DNA from: JAKVAV01 sp964635965
Lineage (GTDB): Bacteria > Bacteroidota > Bacteroidia > Flavobacteriales_D > Cryomorphaceae
Reading direction: 5' to 3'
NCBI GenBank assembly: GCA_964635965.1
Contig: CAZWQX010000085.1
Location: forward strand, 1 to 16,753
Length of the DNA stretch: 16,753 bases
The notes below the pieces were generated by a model. That model did not search any database. It had not been told where the DNA came from and worked only from the letters and a program-made list of their open reading frames with translations. Each line of letters starts with the position of its first letter. The stretch's first letter is position 1. The position numbers and the translations under genes are program-made. Shown in pieces: positions 15,463 to 16,753 of the stretch.

Positions 15463-16211
15463 TAAGGGCGAGTGAAATATCGATATCATACGGTAGTAGG
15501 CTATTAATCGAGGGTCTTGATTTAGCGTTGGAGAGTGGTTCGATGACTGCGATAATCGGTTCAAACGGGTCTGGGAAATCCAGCTTAATGCGGGTTCTAA
15601 ATGGTATCCAAGATCCAGTTAAAGGAAGTGTTCAGTGGGACGGCCGTGAAGTGAAGGAATTATCGATCAGGGAAAAAGCGATGATTTCTGCTTCACTATA
15701 TAGCGAATTTGCTCGTGTAGAAGGGTTTTCAGTTCGGGATTTAATTTCTTTAGGCAGAAGCCATTACACGGGTTTTTTGGGAAGGCTTTCAGCCAAGGAT
15801 AAAAGCAGGGTAGAAGAAGCAGCACAAGCAACGGGTATTCAAGACTTACTTGATCAGAATATCATTTCCCTCAGCGATGGTGAATTCAGAAAGGCCATGT
15901 TAGCCAAACTGCTCGCTCAAGATTCTGAAATCCTATTTTTGGATGAGCCAACATCTCATTTGGATTTGCCTGCAGCATTGGAGTTCTTGACTCTCCTAAA
16001 ACAACAAGGGGCTAACGGCAAAACCATTGTTCTCACAACTCATCAATTACCTCTGGCTTTTAAAATGGCAGACATGGTTCTCTTACTCGACGGTATGGGA
16101 AGATTTGCCTTTGGGCCTCCATCCGAGATAATGGAGCATGAGCTATTGTGTCACTTCCTCAAGACAGATAAGATTCGCATAAAGGATGGGAACTTATTAA
16201 TTCAGATATGA
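15459..16211 (+). CDS. FecE/BtuD-type ABC importer ATPase with LSDGE signature
   Basis: This 250-residue ATPase drives the FecCD-type permease. The start at 15459 is chosen over an in-frame ATG at 15351 because it makes an ATGA overlap and gives the usual 'MIRASEISISYG' opening; the longer form would read through the permease gene. Walker A is GSNGSGKSS (34-42), Walker B EILFLDEPTS (157-166) with D-loop HLD, and the H-loop is TTHQ (193-196). The ABC signature reads LSDGEFRKAM (138-147) rather than LSGGQ. The Q-loop region (LYSEFARVEGFSV) shows no glutamine at the expected place. Both are features I recognise from a Bacteroidota subgroup of this family, so I take them as clade traits and not as loss of function. 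The stop overlaps the next gene's ATG. Confidence 0.94.
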   Translation: MIRASEISISYGSRLLIEGLDLALESGSMTAIIGSNGSGKSSLMRVLNGIQDPVKGSVQWDGREVKELSIREKAMISASLYSEFARVEGFSVRDLISLGRSHYTGFLGRLSAKDKSRVEEAAQATGIQDLLDQNIISLSDGEFRKAMLAKLLAQDSEILFLDEPTSHLDLPAALEFLTLLKQQGANGKTIVLTTHQLPLAFKMADMVLLLDGMGRFAFGPPSEIMEHELLCHFLKTDKIRIKDGNLLIQI

Positions 16212-16753
16212 AACAAAGGATCTGCATTGTCGGCTTAGGATGGTATGGAATGCAATTGGCTAATTCAGCTCGTGAAGAGTTCGATGTAATCGGGACCAAG
16301 CGTTCTATTTCCGGTGGCTCCTTTCCCTTTGAGGTGTTTCCACTTTCTTTTGAGCCAACATCAAAAGGCACCTCTCTGGAAAGAGTTCTGGATGCGGATT
16401 TCCTTGTGTTTAATATCCCCCCTAATTCTAGAAACCCCGAGGCCTCGGACAATTATCGTAAAATGGTGGGGGAGGTAATTTCCTCACTGGAAAAGTCACC
16501 TATCAAGAGAGCCATTTTTGTGTCTTCTACAGGAGTCTTTGGCGATAATTCTTCAGTTGTGACAGAAGACGATGCTCCCTTACCGAACACGCTGTCGGGC
16601 AAGATTTTACGGGAGGCAGAATTGAGCTGGCTTAAAGGAGTCAATTACGAGCCGATTATTCTTCGACCGGCAGGATTGGTTGGAGGTGAAAGACATCCTG
16701 CGAAATTTTTGGCGGGAAGAACAGGAATTAAGGGACAAAGCCATCCGGTTAAT
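16208..16753 (+). CDS. Atypical SDR / NAD(P)-binding epimerase-like protein (YeeZ-like), 3' end cut
   Basis: The reading frame opens at 16208 in an ATGA overlap with the ATPase gene and stays open for 182 codons to the window end, so the gene is partial. It begins with a Rossmann nucleotide-binding motif, IVGLGWYG (G9, G11, G14). Next come NIPPNSRNP (69-77), the SDR strand and turn FVSSTGVFGD (104-113), TEDDAPLPNT (119-128), SGKILREAE (130-138) and ILRPAGLVGG (151-160). This is the pattern of the extended or atypical SDR family that includes YeeZ and sugar-nucleotide epimerases. The usual YxxxK tyrosine is not seen: residue 128 is threonine four places before K132. That favours a YeeZ-like, non-classical member. 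Its role beside an uptake transporter is unknown; a metal-chelate or cofactor reductase is only a guess. Confidence 0.85.
   Translation, partial: MKQRICIVGLGWYGMQLANSAREEFDVIGTKRSISGGSFPFEVFPLSFEPTSKGTSLERVLDADFLVFNIPPNSRNPEASDNYRKMVGEVISSLEKSPIKRAIFVSSTGVFGDNSSVVTEDDAPLPNTLSGKILREAELSWLKGVNYEPIILRPAGLVGGERHPAKFLAGRTGIKGQSHPVN

Noticed and set aside
16159..16644. Two minus-strand frames opposite the SDR-like gene
   Set aside because: The plus-strand frame encodes a clear Rossmann protein coupled by ATGA to the upstream gene; the minus-strand translations show no domain.

Overview
The window comes from the chromosome of a Bacteroidota bacterium, most likely a flavobacterial or related marine/freshwater lineage. 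Evidence for this is a SusC/SusD pair, a type IX secretion (T9SS) C-terminal sorting domain, absence of clear Shine-Dalgarno sites, a Bacteroidota-type promoter word (TAnnTTTG), and ABC ATPases of the Bacteroidota 'LSDGE' type. All genes are on the plus strand and coding density is very high; no gap exceeds 160 bases. No tRNA, rRNA, CRISPR array, insertion sequence or phage gene is visible.

Region 1 (19-8945) is a polysaccharide-utilisation locus, almost certainly for starch or another alpha-glucan. It holds a secreted multidomain GH13 alpha-amylase-family enzyme with a T9SS sorting tail, a SusC-type TonB-dependent outer-membrane transporter, a SusD-type glycan-binding lipoprotein, a small lipoprotein, and a secreted or surface two-module protein in the place usually held by SusE/SusF-like glycan binders. 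The expected flow is: surface GH13 cuts the glucan, SusD and the accessory proteins hold it, and SusC imports the oligosaccharides. The N-terminal module of the GH13 enzyme and the modules of the last protein look homologous by eye, which ties the two ends of the locus together. A weak hairpin plus T-run lies between the GH13 gene and susC, and a strong intrinsic terminator (8980-9019) closes the locus.

Region 2 (9104-16753, continuing past the window) is a very compact run of eight genes with overlaps or gaps of at most 15 bases. The first half is a MacAB-type export system: a stand-alone ATPase, two paralogous MacB/FtsX permeases and a HlyD/MacA-type periplasmic adaptor. It is joined by an ATGA overlap to a BtuF/FepB-type lipoprotein binding protein, followed by a FecCD/BtuC-type permease, its ATPase, and the start of an atypical short-chain dehydrogenase/epimerase-like gene cut by the window end. 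Efflux and metal-chelate/corrinoid uptake genes therefore appear to be co-transcribed. A perfect TAnnTTTG word 5 bases before the permease start suggests an internal promoter giving an almost leaderless message.

I do not see a clearly new biological system. The most interesting points are the shared module of the GH13 enzyme and the SusE/F-position protein, the export-plus-uptake operon, and the leaderless internal promoter.
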